Source: Abyssibius alkaniclasticus (GTDB taxonomy: Bacteria > Pseudomonadota > Alphaproteobacteria > Rhodobacterales > Rhodobacteraceae). From it: a DNA stretch of 64,000 nucleotides. Both the position numbers and the translations under genes were made by a program. The stretch is from the NCBI RefSeq assembly GCF_020447305.1, contig NZ_CP095732.1, positions 3,070,501-3,134,500 of the forward strand, given 5' to 3'. Each line of letters starts with the position of its first letter. The stretch's first letter is position 1. Below, piece after piece: positions 39,304 to 48,043 of the stretch. The notes beneath the pieces were generated by a model. It worked only from the letters and a program-made list of their open reading frames with translations. It had not been told where the DNA came from and did no database searches.

Positions 39304-41247
39304 TCACTTTGGCTGCGTATCAGCGCCGCCCGGTCGAGCCGAAGGCGTGGATGCCAGGCGCCGTGCTGCATTCCAACTGTCGCACAGCATCTTAAAGCGG
39401 TTGGTCATGATTGCGACAGCATCTGAGTTGCCAACCCTGCCTGCCATCCAATCTGCCGCAACTTCAATCATGATCGAGCGACCGACAGCAAAGCCGCGAA
39501 CAATGTCGTAGCGGGCTGCGGCCTCGAAACTTTTCACAAGGTCTGGCATGTCCTTGCCCAGCCCCAACACCACGATGCCGCGGCACATGGGGTCATTGTC
39601 GACAATCGCAGCACAGGCTGACGCCCAGGCCGCATCCGATTGCATCGGCTCCAGTTTCCACCAATCGGGATAGATCCCAAGATCATAAAAGCGACGGATA
39701 ATCCGAGCCGTGGTGTCATCCGAGACCGGCCCGGCCTTAGAAGGAATCACTTCGAGAAGGAATTCCAGCCGGTTGCGCCGGCTGGCGTGAAACAGGCGCA
39801 AAACAGAATTTTCCTGCTGGTTGCGCAAATCTTCGGGATCATCGGGGTGATAGAAACACAAAACCTTGCAGACTTGACCCATAGGCCAATCGGCCAAACC
39901 GCCGAAGTCTGGCCCTATCTCAGGTTCGCAGATCAGCGGGCGCGAACCTGGCCATTCCACAGGGCGCGCGACCCATAGACCTGTGCCCGTTGCGCGGCGT
40001 AGCGTGTGCTGTCCCAGGCGATTGTCGCACAAAATCCCGTATCCGTCTTCGCCCTTGGACACTGCCAGTGCCGCATCCAGGCACAGCCCTTTGAACCGCG
40101 CGATCTTGTCCGGCGTCGCCTCTTCCAGTTCTTCAAGCTGGGCTCGATGGTCAAAGGCAAAAATCCTGATATCGCCGTCAAGGGTGGTGCGGGTCGTGGC
40201 CCAATGAAGCTGCTCCAGTTGCTGGTCAAACCGAAGTGCTGGCGTGGTTACACCGACTTTCAGAAAATGATCCAACTCCTTTTTTGTCGGATAGGCTGTC
40301 GAACATCCATGCCGGCTCACCGCAAGGGCACCGCAGGCATTTGCGTATTCGAGCGATTTTGTCCAGGGGGCGTTCTCCATCCAGCCCTTCAACAGACCAG
40401 CCATGAACCCATCGCCTGCCCCCAGCACGTTGAACACTTCGATTGCAAAGCGTGGTCCGGCCTGGCCGTCGTCAAGCGTGTCGGGAATTGGCCCGACAAA
40501 GGCCGCGGCACCCATAGGCCCGCGTTTGCAGACCAAAGTCGCATCTGAAAGGGCGCGCACGGCCCGCAAAGCAGCAATCGTGTCAGTGCTGCCACCTGCA
40601 ATGTGAAATTCCTCTTCTGTGCCAACGATCAGGTCGAACAACCCGAGATGGGCCTGAAGACGGCGGGTTACATTTTGCGAGGCAATGAATCGCTCTTCGC
40701 CAGCATTGTGCCCGCCCAACCCCCACAGGTTCGGACGATAGTCGATGTCCAGGGCGCACCGCGCCCCGCCCGCGCGTGCAAGGCGCAATGCCTTGACAAC
40801 AGCCGCTTCGGTGCTTGGCAGGCTCAGATGTGTGCCGGTTGCGACCACAGCGCGCGCGCGGGCAATTTGGGCCGGGTCGATATCGTCTTCGGTCAGGCCC
40901 ATATCGGCACAGTTTTCGCGAAAGAACAGCAGCGGAAAGCGATCCTGGTCACGTATTCCCAAAATGGCCAGGGCGGTGATACGCTCTGGGTCAACTTTTA
41001 CCATGCTTGTATCAACACCAAAGCGATCGAGTTCTTCAGTCACGAAACGGCCCATATGCTCATCGCCGACGGCGGTAATCACAGCACTTCGCAACCCGAG
41101 CCGTGCGGCACCACAGGCGATATTCGTCGGCGACCCCCCGACATACTTTTCAAAGCTGCGCATGTCTTCAAGCCGCCCGCCGATTTGCGCACCATAAAGA
41201 TCGACACATGAGCGCCCGATGGTGATGATATCCAATGTTTTGTTCAT
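39304..41247 (-). CDS. iolC: IolC-type 5-dehydro-2-deoxygluconokinase fused to DUF2090 domain
   Basis: 647-residue two-domain protein. Residues 1-320 are a PfkB sugar kinase: DIITIGRSCVDLYG, YVGGSPTNIACGAARLG and the ATP/catalytic motif NVLGAGDGFMAGLL. Residues about 325-630 match DUF2090, which is fused to IolC in many rhizobia and is related to TIM-barrel aldolases. In myo-inositol catabolism the kinase makes 2-deoxy-5-keto-D-gluconate 6-phosphate, which an aldolase cleaves. ATG 41247 follows AAAAGGG. It is divergent from the SDR gene. The other iol genes are not in the window, so the substrate may differ. Confidence 0.88.
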   Translation of the reverse strand: MNKTLDIITIGRSCVDLYGAQIGGRLEDMRSFEKYVGGSPTNIACGAARLGLRSAVITAVGDEHMGRFVTEELDRFGVDTSMVKVDPERITALAILGIRDQDRFPLLFFRENCADMGLTEDDIDPAQIARARAVVATGTHLSLPSTEAAVVKALRLARAGGARCALDIDYRPNLWGLGGHNAGEERFIASQNVTRRLQAHLGLFDLIVGTEEEFHIAGGSTDTIAALRAVRALSDATLVCKRGPMGAAAFVGPIPDTLDDGQAGPRFAIEVFNVLGAGDGFMAGLLKGWMENAPWTKSLEYANACGALAVSRHGCSTAYPTKKELDHFLKVGVTTPALRFDQQLEQLHWATTRTTLDGDIRIFAFDHRAQLEELEEATPDKIARFKGLCLDAALAVSKGEDGYGILCDNRLGQHTLRRATGTGLWVARPVEWPGSRPLICEPEIGPDFGGLADWPMGQVCKVLCFYHPDDPEDLRNQQENSVLRLFHASRRNRLEFLLEVIPSKAGPVSDDTTARIIRRFYDLGIYPDWWKLEPMQSDAAWASACAAIVDNDPMCRGIVVLGLGKDMPDLVKSFEAAARYDIVRGFAVGRSIMIEVAADWMAGRVGNSDAVAIMTNRFKMLCDSWNAARRLASTPSARPGGADTQPK

Positions 41248-41409
41248 GATTGCGCCCTTTTTCCGGTTTCCCTTGTGATGCAACCTCTTTCGGCTTTTCT
41301 CAAGCAATAATTTTCATTTCGCTATTTTATTTTGTCCGATTTTAGAATATTCCTGCCATTGTGGCGCCATTCGTGGGTGTCTCCAACCAGAAAAGCGAGA
41401 TCGACAGAT

Positions 41410-42183
41410 ATGAAGGAACTGAGCGGCAAGGCCGCGATTGTCACTGGCGCGGCCCGCGGCCTGGGTGAAAGTATTGCGCTCGAACTGGCAAGCAAGGGCG
41501 TGTCTGTCACCCTGATCGATATTCTCGACGCGGCGGGGTCTGCATTGGAAAGTCAGATAAATGCGCGGGGTTGGCGGGCAAAATACCTGTCTTGCGACGT
41601 TACATCGGCCGCCGCCGTCAATCAGGCTGTGGCCGAGGCAGAGCAAAACTTTGGGACCACCGATATTCTGGTGAACAATGCGGCAATTGCTTTGCCTCCA
41701 ACGCCGGTCACAGAGCTTTCCGACGACGATCTTTCGCGCGTTTTGAACGTGAATGTCATGGGAATGCTTCGTTTTTGTCGCGCGACATTCAATGCGATGC
41801 GCAAGGCGGGCGGCGGTTCAGTGATCAACCTGTCATCGGTTCATCAAAGTCATTCTCTGGCTGGCTGGACGGCCTATGCCGCCTCCAAAGGCGCGGTGAT
41901 CTCTGTCACGCGCCAACTGGCGGCGGAATGGGGTGCGTGGAATATTCGGGTCAACTCGGTGTCTCCGGGCGCCATAGATGCGCAGATGACACGCGATATC
42001 CTTGAACGTGATGAAACCGGGATGCTGGAGCAGAAATTCAAGCATATGCACGCGCTTGAACGCCTTGGCAGGCCTGAGGAAGTTGCAAAAACCGTGGCAT
42101 TCCTGGCAAGTAACGGGGCGGCGTTCATAACCGGAGAAGACATTCTGGTCGACGGCGGCCTGACCAAGCTGTGCCGCCTGTGA
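41410..42183 (+). CDS. Short-chain dehydrogenase/reductase (SDR)
   Basis: 257-residue classical SDR, probably oxidising a sugar or polyol with NAD(P). It shows the cofactor loop TGAARGLGES, the NNAAIAL motif and the catalytic Tyr-x-x-x-Lys as YAASKGA with a preceding Ser (NLSSVHQS). ATG 41410 begins MKELSGKAAIVTG; the open frame extends 26 codons upstream through promoter-like sequence. It overlaps the next gene by 4 nt (GTGA), so the two work together, and it is divergent from the iolC-type gene. Confidence 0.9.
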   Translation: MKELSGKAAIVTGAARGLGESIALELASKGVSVTLIDILDAAGSALESQINARGWRAKYLSCDVTSAAAVNQAVAEAEQNFGTTDILVNNAAIALPPTPVTELSDDDLSRVLNVNVMGMLRFCRATFNAMRKAGGGSVINLSSVHQSHSLAGWTAYAASKGAVISVTRQLAAEWGAWNIRVNSVSPGAIDAQMTRDILERDETGMLEQKFKHMHALERLGRPEEVAKTVAFLASNGAAFITGEDILVDGGLTKLCRL

Positions 42184-43262
42184 TCTCTCTGCACAAATTG
42201 CAGGCTCGCGGAATCTCCGCAACACTCGACCTTGGTCTTGGTCAGTTGCACAGCCTTGTTGTGCGCCGCAACGCACGCGACATAAACCCCTGGGCACGTG
42301 TTCCCTGGGCGGATGCGCCTGACGATGAAACTCGGTTTGGGGCCGAAATGCCGCCGCATTTGCGCCGCATGTCAGCCGATTTCTTTTGCGCGCCATTTGT
42401 TCTGGATGATGTTGATGGCGCGCCCGCTCATGGGTGGCCAGCAAATGGCCGATGGTCACTGGTCAACGATCTGCCAATCGAGAACGGACGCGAAGCTACG
42501 TTCGTGCTTGAAAAAAAGGTTGCGGGGGCGCGGGTTCACAAGGTCTGGACCCTGCTGGATGATCATCCGTTTCTTTACCAATGCCACCGCTTTACGGGCG
42601 GCAACGCCGCATTGCCTATGGCGCATCACATGATGCTGGATTTGCGCCGTGGTGGGCTGCTGGCATTTTCCCCCAAATTATGGGCGCAAACGCCGGCCAG
42701 CCCGATTGATGCCGGGGCTGAAGGGGCGCATTCGGTTCTGCATTACCCGGCCAAATCCAACGATCTGACCTCATTCCCATCGCGCATTGGCGCTGTAGAC
42801 CTCACGCGGTATCCGATTGCAGACCAGCATGACGACTTTGTCATGTTGGTGGATGATCCATCGGTTGAACTTGGTTGGGCCTCTGCCCTGCGGCCAGCAT
42901 CGCATGACGTTGCCATGCTGATCAAACCCGTTTCCACACTTCCCCAGACAATGCTCTGGTTGTCGAATGGTGGCCGCTCTTACGCCCCCTGGAACGGCGA
43001 GCATGTTGGCGTTCTGGGCATAGAGGAGGCCTGTAGTTTCGGCGCAAGCGGGCGAATTGCATCGACCCGCGATAATCCTCTGACTGAACTTGGCATCGCA
43101 ACAGCTATTGATTTGCGTGCCGCCAAAATTGTCGAGATACGGACCGCGATGGGCGCCCTGCCAACCTCTGCGCGCACACCGCTCAGGCTGCACATCGAAG
43201 CCGAAACAGTGGTGCTGTCGGATGGAACCAGCGCGCCATTTGCGGGGCATCTCGTCACCTAG
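42180..43262 (+). CDS. Aldose-epimerase-like protein
   Basis: 360-residue soluble protein. The pattern of beta strands with HKVWTLLDDHPFLYQCHRF, MAHHMMLDL and a late ALGWASALRP-like stretch recalls the galactose mutarotase superfamily fold, but the classical catalytic His/Glu arrangement is not clear to me, so the assignment is by overall texture and context. The start is GTG 42180, overlapping the SDR stop as GTGA; GTG 42171 is an alternative. In this locus a mutarotase step before sugar oxidation would be sensible. It converges with the ABC ATPase gene with a 4-nt overlap. Confidence 0.6.
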   Translation: MISLHKLQARGISATLDLGLGQLHSLVVRRNARDINPWARVPWADAPDDETRFGAEMPPHLRRMSADFFCAPFVLDDVDGAPAHGWPANGRWSLVNDLPIENGREATFVLEKKVAGARVHKVWTLLDDHPFLYQCHRFTGGNAALPMAHHMMLDLRRGGLLAFSPKLWAQTPASPIDAGAEGAHSVLHYPAKSNDLTSFPSRIGAVDLTRYPIADQHDDFVMLVDDPSVELGWASALRPASHDVAMLIKPVSTLPQTMLWLSNGGRSYAPWNGEHVGVLGIEEACSFGASGRIASTRDNPLTELGIATAIDLRAAKIVEIRTAMGALPTSARTPLRLHIEAETVVLSDGTSAPFAGHLVT

Positions 43263-44017
43263 GCGAGTGCGTGTTCATCCATGCCGGTTATCACCCGCTC
43301 GACCGCATCAACCGTGGTCGTTTTTGGGTCGATGTCATCTGCGACAACCCGGCCCCTTCGCATGACGATGATACGATCAACCACCTGAAAGACGTGGTGG
43401 ATATTATGGGCGATAAAAATACATGAATGCCCGGAGGTGCGCGCACTGCGAATAAAGTTCAAAACACCCTGCGTTTCAGCCACGCCAAGGTTGTTGGTCG
43501 GCTCATCCAGTATGATCAGATCACTGTCAAAATGCATCGCGCGCGCAATCGCAACCGCCTGACGTTCACCACCCGACAGCGCGCCGATTGGCGTGGTCGG
43601 CGGAATGTTCTTTGAAATGCCGACCTTGCGCAAAAGCTCGCTGGCCACGGCATTCATCATATCCTCGTCGAGCCGACCCAGAAAGGCCGGACCGATATAA
43701 GGTTCACGCCCCAAAAACAGGTTACGTGCGATTGAGAGCTGGGTCACCAAGGCACTATCTTGATAAATCGTCTCTATGCCATGACCGATAGCATCGGTCG
43801 TAGATCGGATAGTGACAGCTTCCTCACGCACGTAAATCTGCCCGCTTGAGATTGGCACAGCACCTGACAAGACCTTGATCAGGGTCGATTTTCCCGCGCC
43901 ATTGTCGCCCAGCAGCCCAACGATTTCGCTTTCGCCAACGCTTAGGTCCACGCCGCTCAGCGCTTGAACCGGGCCGTAGTTTTTGACGATATTTTGCATA
44001 CGGATAAGGTCAGTCAT
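43259..44017 (-). CDS. Sugar ABC transporter ATP-binding protein (single domain)
   Basis: ATPase of a CUT2-type sugar importer. The 252-residue product has Walker A GDNGAGKSTL, signature LSGGERQAVAIARAM, Walker B LIILDEPTNNLG and H-loop FIAHNIHHVF. Most CUT2 ATPases (RbsA, XylG) are double-length; this single-domain form is like FrcA of rhizobia. ATG 44017 lies one base after the permease stop; an earlier in-frame start would overlap it. Last gene of a binding protein-permease-ATPase operon. Confidence 0.92.
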   Translation of the reverse strand: MTDLIRMQNIVKNYGPVQALSGVDLSVGESEIVGLLGDNGAGKSTLIKVLSGAVPISSGQIYVREEAVTIRSTTDAIGHGIETIYQDSALVTQLSIARNLFLGREPYIGPAFLGRLDEDMMNAVASELLRKVGISKNIPPTTPIGALSGGERQAVAIARAMHFDSDLIILDEPTNNLGVAETQGVLNFIRSARTSGHSCIFIAHNIHHVFQVVDRIIVMRRGRVVADDIDPKTTTVDAVERVITGMDEHALA

Positions 44018-44018
44018 C

Positions 44019-45008
44019 TCAGCGCCCCCTTTCGACGTGCCGCCGGTCAAGCGAGGCGTGCAAAGCCATCATGCCTAAAATGATAGCACCGATAAAAATA
44101 TTGTAAGCCAGGCCCGGCACGCCGACCAGAACGATCCCGTTGCGCATCACCCGCAAGATCAGAACACCCAGAACCGTGCCGATGATCGAACCGCGCCCAC
44201 CCGTCAATACGGTGCCGCCGATGACGACCATCGCAATCACCTCAAGCTCGTATCCAGTGCCACTGTTTGGGTTGGCCGCCGAAGTGCGGATCGAACTGAT
44301 TACCCCCGCCAGTGCCGCCATTGAAGATGACACAATGAATAGCCAGACCTTGGTGCGGTTCACCAGAACACCCCGCGCCCGTGCCGCTTCCGGATTGCCG
44401 CCGGAAGCCTGTATCCAGTTGCCTGCCTTTGTCTTGGTCAGCACGAAATGCATGATATATGCGATGCCTGCAAACCAGAACAGCGAGGCATAAAAGCGAA
44501 ACCCGCCAAAGCGGAAGTCGCCGACAAGAAGGTTTGACAGCCAGTGATCTTGTGAATCCCAGGTGCGTTGCGGAAACCCGTCTGTGATGACCAGCGCGAC
44601 GCCACGCACCACCAGAAGCATTCCCAGGGTCACCAGAAAGGAGGGGATCTTCAGGCGCGTTACGAACCAGCCATTGAACAGTCCAATGCCCATTGCCGCA
44701 AGCATAGCCAGGGCAAAGCCCAATTCAAGCGGCAATCCCCCCGCATTCACAAGTGTCCACATCAGAACCGGGGTGAAGCCGAACACAGAGCCGACCGACA
44801 GGTCAAACTCACCCGAGGTCATCAACAGCGTCATCGCAAGGGCGATCAACCCCAGCTCGACGGTAAAGGTCAATGTGTTGGAAATGTTGAGCGGGGATAG
44901 AAATGCCGGATTGAGTGCGCCGAAAACGACGATCACGATGACCAGCAGGATAAAGGGGCCAAATTCCGGCCGTGCGATCGAATTATTCAGGGCTCTGCGC
45001 ATATTCAT
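44019..45008 (-). CDS. Sugar ABC transporter permease (RbsC/FrcC family)
   Basis: 329-residue membrane protein with about ten hydrophobic segments, GEFDLSVGSVFG near residue 65 and the CUT2 loop NPEAARARGVLVNRTK (residues about 205-220), followed by ALAGVISSIRTSAANP and VIGGTVLTGGRGSIIGT. All are typical of ribose/fructose-type permeases. It follows the binding-protein gene after a hairpin and precedes the ATPase gene by one base. The transported sugar is not known. Confidence 0.93.
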   Translation of the reverse strand: MNMRRALNNSIARPEFGPFILLVIVIVVFGALNPAFLSPLNISNTLTFTVELGLIALAMTLLMTSGEFDLSVGSVFGFTPVLMWTLVNAGGLPLELGFALAMLAAMGIGLFNGWFVTRLKIPSFLVTLGMLLVVRGVALVITDGFPQRTWDSQDHWLSNLLVGDFRFGGFRFYASLFWFAGIAYIMHFVLTKTKAGNWIQASGGNPEAARARGVLVNRTKVWLFIVSSSMAALAGVISSIRTSAANPNSGTGYELEVIAMVVIGGTVLTGGRGSIIGTVLGVLILRVMRNGIVLVGVPGLAYNIFIGAIILGMMALHASLDRRHVERGR

Positions 45009-45029
45009 TTTGCTTTTCCGTAGATGAAT

Positions 45030-45060
45030 GGCCGCCCCAGAGTGAGAGGTTGGGGCGGCC
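45030..45060 (-). promoter_or_regulatory. Hairpin between binding-protein and permease genes
   Basis: Perfect 10-bp arms GGCCGCCCCA (45030-45039) and TGGGGCGGCC (45051-45060) around an 11-nt loop, in the 77-bp gap. No T-run follows on the transcribed strand, so it more likely protects the binding-protein mRNA end or lowers read-through than terminates fully. Confidence 0.7.
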
Positions 45061-45085
45061 TGTCTGTCAGTTTGGCGCAGCCGGC

Positions 45086-46009
45086 CTAGTTGCCCGACAG
45101 GATGTCGTCATAGACTTGAGCGGTATCTTTTTCGTAGAGAGCGCCCGTTGTGACGTTGAAACCCGGCGGAATGCCACTTGCCGCCATTGCTGCGATCGAC
45201 AGTGCCATATAGCTGGTTGCCAGCGGATCAGCCCATTGTGCGGCATTCACATAACCTTCAAGCACCTCGCCTGTAGTATCAAGCGAGTTGCCCCAGCCGA
45301 CGACCGGAATTTCACCGGGCGCGACCCCGACCTGGTCGAAGACCCGCTTGATCGACCCTGTCACAAGGTCTCCAAGCCCGATAATCGCGTCAATGTCGCT
45401 TCGGTTGGCCAGAAGATAATCCGACATACGCGAGATGATTTCAGCCTGATCCAGCGTGGCGTCGGTCACTTCCCATGTTATGCCCAAAGGTTCAAAAACC
45501 GAGGCAATGCCCCGCTCCTCCTCAACGCCATAGGTGGCGCCGGGCACCTCTACCGGCATCCAGACAAAGTCGCCCGCCTCGACCAGCCCGTTGTCGACCA
45601 GATACTGCGCCCAACTGCGGCCATAGAATTCCAGATCGCCCCCGACATAAGCATCAAAACTCGCCGTCGGGTCGGGTGTGTTGAAGTTTATGATCGGGAT
45701 GCCCGCTGCATTGGCCTCTGCGGCGACACCAACAAGGCTGCCCGGATCAGGGCTGCTGGTGACAATCCCCGCAGCACCAGATGCTATGGCTGCGCGAATG
45801 GCTTCCTGATGTGATGCGACATCGCCAGAGTGGAAAGATGTGTTCAGATCCACGCCGGTATCTTCGGCCCAGAGTTTGGCGCCCTCGAGATAGTAAGTCC
45901 AAACCGGGTCGGCGGGCGACCCGTGCGAGACCCAGTAAAACGTCTGCGCCCCAACGGGCCCTGCCATGAGCGCAAGCCCGACGACGGCTGACTTAAGTCC
46001 TGTTTTCAT
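45086..46009 (-). CDS. Sugar ABC transporter substrate-binding protein
   Basis: Periplasmic receptor of the importer. The 307-residue precursor has a signal peptide (cut near GPVGAQT) and a Peripla_BP_4 fold (ribose-binding-protein type), with FYWVSHGSPADPVWTYYLEG at the N-terminal ligand site, AIASGAAGIVTSSPDP and GLGDLVTGSIKRVFDQ. GGAGGAATTCGAA precedes ATG, a strong ribosome site that fits a highly made binding protein. It leads the SBP-permease-ATPase operon, the same order as rhizobial frcBCA. Confidence 0.92.
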   Translation of the reverse strand: MKTGLKSAVVGLALMAGPVGAQTFYWVSHGSPADPVWTYYLEGAKLWAEDTGVDLNTSFHSGDVASHQEAIRAAIASGAAGIVTSSPDPGSLVGVAAEANAAGIPIINFNTPDPTASFDAYVGGDLEFYGRSWAQYLVDNGLVEAGDFVWMPVEVPGATYGVEEERGIASVFEPLGITWEVTDATLDQAEIISRMSDYLLANRSDIDAIIGLGDLVTGSIKRVFDQVGVAPGEIPVVGWGNSLDTTGEVLEGYVNAAQWADPLATSYMALSIAAMAASGIPPGFNVTTGALYEKDTAQVYDDILSGN

Positions 46010-46108
46010 TTCGAATTCCTCCCGGTTAGTTTTGCAGATTGCCCCGGCTCAAAACCCGGCCAATGCATGGCCGACTATTAACCGAGTCGCACTGCTTTAC
46101 AACAATAT

Positions 46109-46119
46109 TTCCATTTTTA
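46109..46119. promoter_or_regulatory. Shared motif upstream of the ABC operon (possible RpiR site)
   Basis: TTCCATTTTTA lies 100 bp upstream of the binding-protein start. The same 11 bases recur at 49020-49030, 114 bp upstream of the rpiR gene start. Both are in the same orientation relative to the genes. That is suggestive of a common operator but not proof. Confidence 0.35.
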
Positions 46120-46157
46120 TTCGCCAAAAGATGCAATATTGGCATATATTTTTCATA

Positions 46158-47027
46158 TCAGGGCTGGAATGCCTGAACATGCCCTGCCGGAATTCCCGTA
46201 AAACCGGTCGAGATGCCAAACAGTGCGCCCGCCAGCGTTTCAACCTTTCTGTCACGGTCACGACTGGCGGTGGTTACATACAATTCGCTCAGACCCGGCC
46301 CGCCAAAGGCAGCCTTTGTGACCTGCGAAACCGGAAACGCAATCCGTTGGTCCAGGCGTCCGTTTTCATGAAACCGAAACAGCGCCGCGCCGCCCCAAGA
46401 GCCGATCCACACGCCGCCCTCGGTATCGCATACAATTCCATCCGGAATCCCCCAACCGACCTGCCAGTCGCAAAACAGACGCTTGTTCCCGAATTTGCCA
46501 TCGGGCTGACGGTCAAAAACATACACTTCGTGGATTTCTGAATTTGCGACCAGAAACCGCTGGCCGTCAGGGTGCGGAAAAGGGCCATTCGACACGATGT
46601 AACCGCTGTCAAACTGCGTCAGATCACCCGAAACAGACAGATGATACATTGCACCATCCGGTTCGGTATAAGACCTGTGCAGCGTTCCGAAAACAAGGCT
46701 TCCGTCATGATCGACCACGCCATCATTAATACGGTTGCTCGTCACACCGGGCTCTGGATCGAGCCGCTTTTCCAGGCTGCGCCCCTTACGATCCAATATG
46801 TAAAGCCCGTCTTCGAGGCCGACAACCAAACGGTTCGGGTCATTCGTCAGCACCGCAAACCCAATACATTGTGGCAAGGCAATCCGATCGAGGACCGTGC
46901 CATCGGCATTGAAGGTCCAAAGGGCCGGATTGGTGCTGTCAACACAGTGCAGGCACGCCAGTCGCGCATCCCAAACCGGCCCTTCGCCTGTTTCAAATCC
47001 GGCCTCGAAAAGAACGCGTGGCCTCAT
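46158..47027 (-). CDS. SMP-30/gluconolactonase family lactonase
   Basis: Probable sugar lactonase that opens the lactone formed when an aldose is oxidised. The 289-residue beta-propeller shows GEGPVWDARLACLHCVD with the first metal-binding Glu, NRINDGVVDHDGSLVFGT with the metal-binding Asn/Asp, and VSNGPFPHPDG and GIPDGIVCDTEGGVWIGSW with the third and fourth sites. It overlaps the zinc dehydrogenase gene by 4 nt, so the two are co-translated and probably act in sequence. Confidence 0.9.
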   Translation of the reverse strand: MRPRVLFEAGFETGEGPVWDARLACLHCVDSTNPALWTFNADGTVLDRIALPQCIGFAVLTNDPNRLVVGLEDGLYILDRKGRSLEKRLDPEPGVTSNRINDGVVDHDGSLVFGTLHRSYTEPDGAMYHLSVSGDLTQFDSGYIVSNGPFPHPDGQRFLVANSEIHEVYVFDRQPDGKFGNKRLFCDWQVGWGIPDGIVCDTEGGVWIGSWGGAALFRFHENGRLDQRIAFPVSQVTKAAFGGPGLSELYVTTASRDRDRKVETLAGALFGISTGFTGIPAGHVQAFQP

Positions 47028-48043
47028 AGCCGGGGATCCAGCACAAACTTGATTCCATCCGCGGCGAATGAACGATCAAAGCCCTGATTCCACGCGGATA
47101 GCGGCAAAACATCGGTGATCAGGGGCGCGAGCATCATCGATCCCGATTGCAACCACCCCATTGCCCGACGCCACGAGCGCGGGGTCGAAGCGAAACCGGA
47201 TGTGATTGACAACTCTTTCATGCAGATCGGATCGAGCGACAAATTCGAGTTGCGCCCGCTCAGCCCCATATTCATAAGATGCCCGCCCTTCACCAGGAAA
47301 TTCAATGCATCGGCAAATGCGTGCCCCGAACCCGAGCATTCGATGCATTTGTCAAAACACGCCTCGCCCAAGTCATCTCCAACGGTGCTGATCTCGAACC
47401 CCAATGTTTTGGCCATTGCCAGCCTGACGGCATCATCCTGCGTCCCGCGCACGGTCACATTTCCGCCCGCAATCCGCGCCACCTGTGCTGCAAGCAAACC
47501 GATCGTCCCCGGGCCTGTCACCAGCACACGGTCGCCCGGTTCAACATAGCTGACCTCGCCAAACAGCGAATTCGCAACACATGCGACCGGCTCCGCAAGA
47601 CTCGCTTCCGCATCGCTCAGATGGTCGGAAACCACATGCAGGTTGCGCGCCGGAATCTCGACAAACCGCGCCATTGCACCATTCACATGCGAGCCGATGG
47701 ATTTGCGGCTGCCACACATATTCGGGCGCCCTTCGCGGCAATAGCGACACTGCCCACAGGTCGAAAAGAATGTTTCACACACCACACGCCGCCCGGACAG
47801 GGCCGCATCCACACCTGCGCCCAGTTCGCTGACGCGGCCGCAGACTTCGTGGCCAAGAATGACGGGCGGGTTTGAAGCATATTCGTTGCGGTAGATGTGC
47901 AGATCGGTGCCGCAAATCCCCGCAGCGGCGACCTCCAATACAACATGACCCGGACGCGCCGAAGGCAAAGGATGCTCCACCAATCCCACGTCATTCGTAT
48001 CGGCGCTGCGTTTGGTAACGCCCTGCATGGTGTTGGTATTCAT
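47024..48043 (-). CDS. Zinc-dependent alcohol/polyol dehydrogenase
   Basis: 339-residue medium-chain dehydrogenase of the sorbitol/threonine/idonate dehydrogenase group. The catalytic zinc site is seen as GICGTDLH and GHEVCGRV, the structural zinc as four Cys in CGQCRYCREGRPNMC, and the NAD fold as VLVTGPGTIGLLAAQVA. It likely oxidises a sugar, sugar acid or polyol. It is sandwiched between rpiR and the lactonase with 4-nt overlaps on both sides, giving an rpiR-dehydrogenase-lactonase unit. Confidence 0.92.
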   Translation of the reverse strand: MNTNTMQGVTKRSADTNDVGLVEHPLPSARPGHVVLEVAAAGICGTDLHIYRNEYASNPPVILGHEVCGRVSELGAGVDAALSGRRVVCETFFSTCGQCRYCREGRPNMCGSRKSIGSHVNGAMARFVEIPARNLHVVSDHLSDAEASLAEPVACVANSLFGEVSYVEPGDRVLVTGPGTIGLLAAQVARIAGGNVTVRGTQDDAVRLAMAKTLGFEISTVGDDLGEACFDKCIECSGSGHAFADALNFLVKGGHLMNMGLSGRNSNLSLDPICMKELSITSGFASTPRSWRRAMGWLQSGSMMLAPLITDVLPLSAWNQGFDRSFAADGIKFVLDPRL

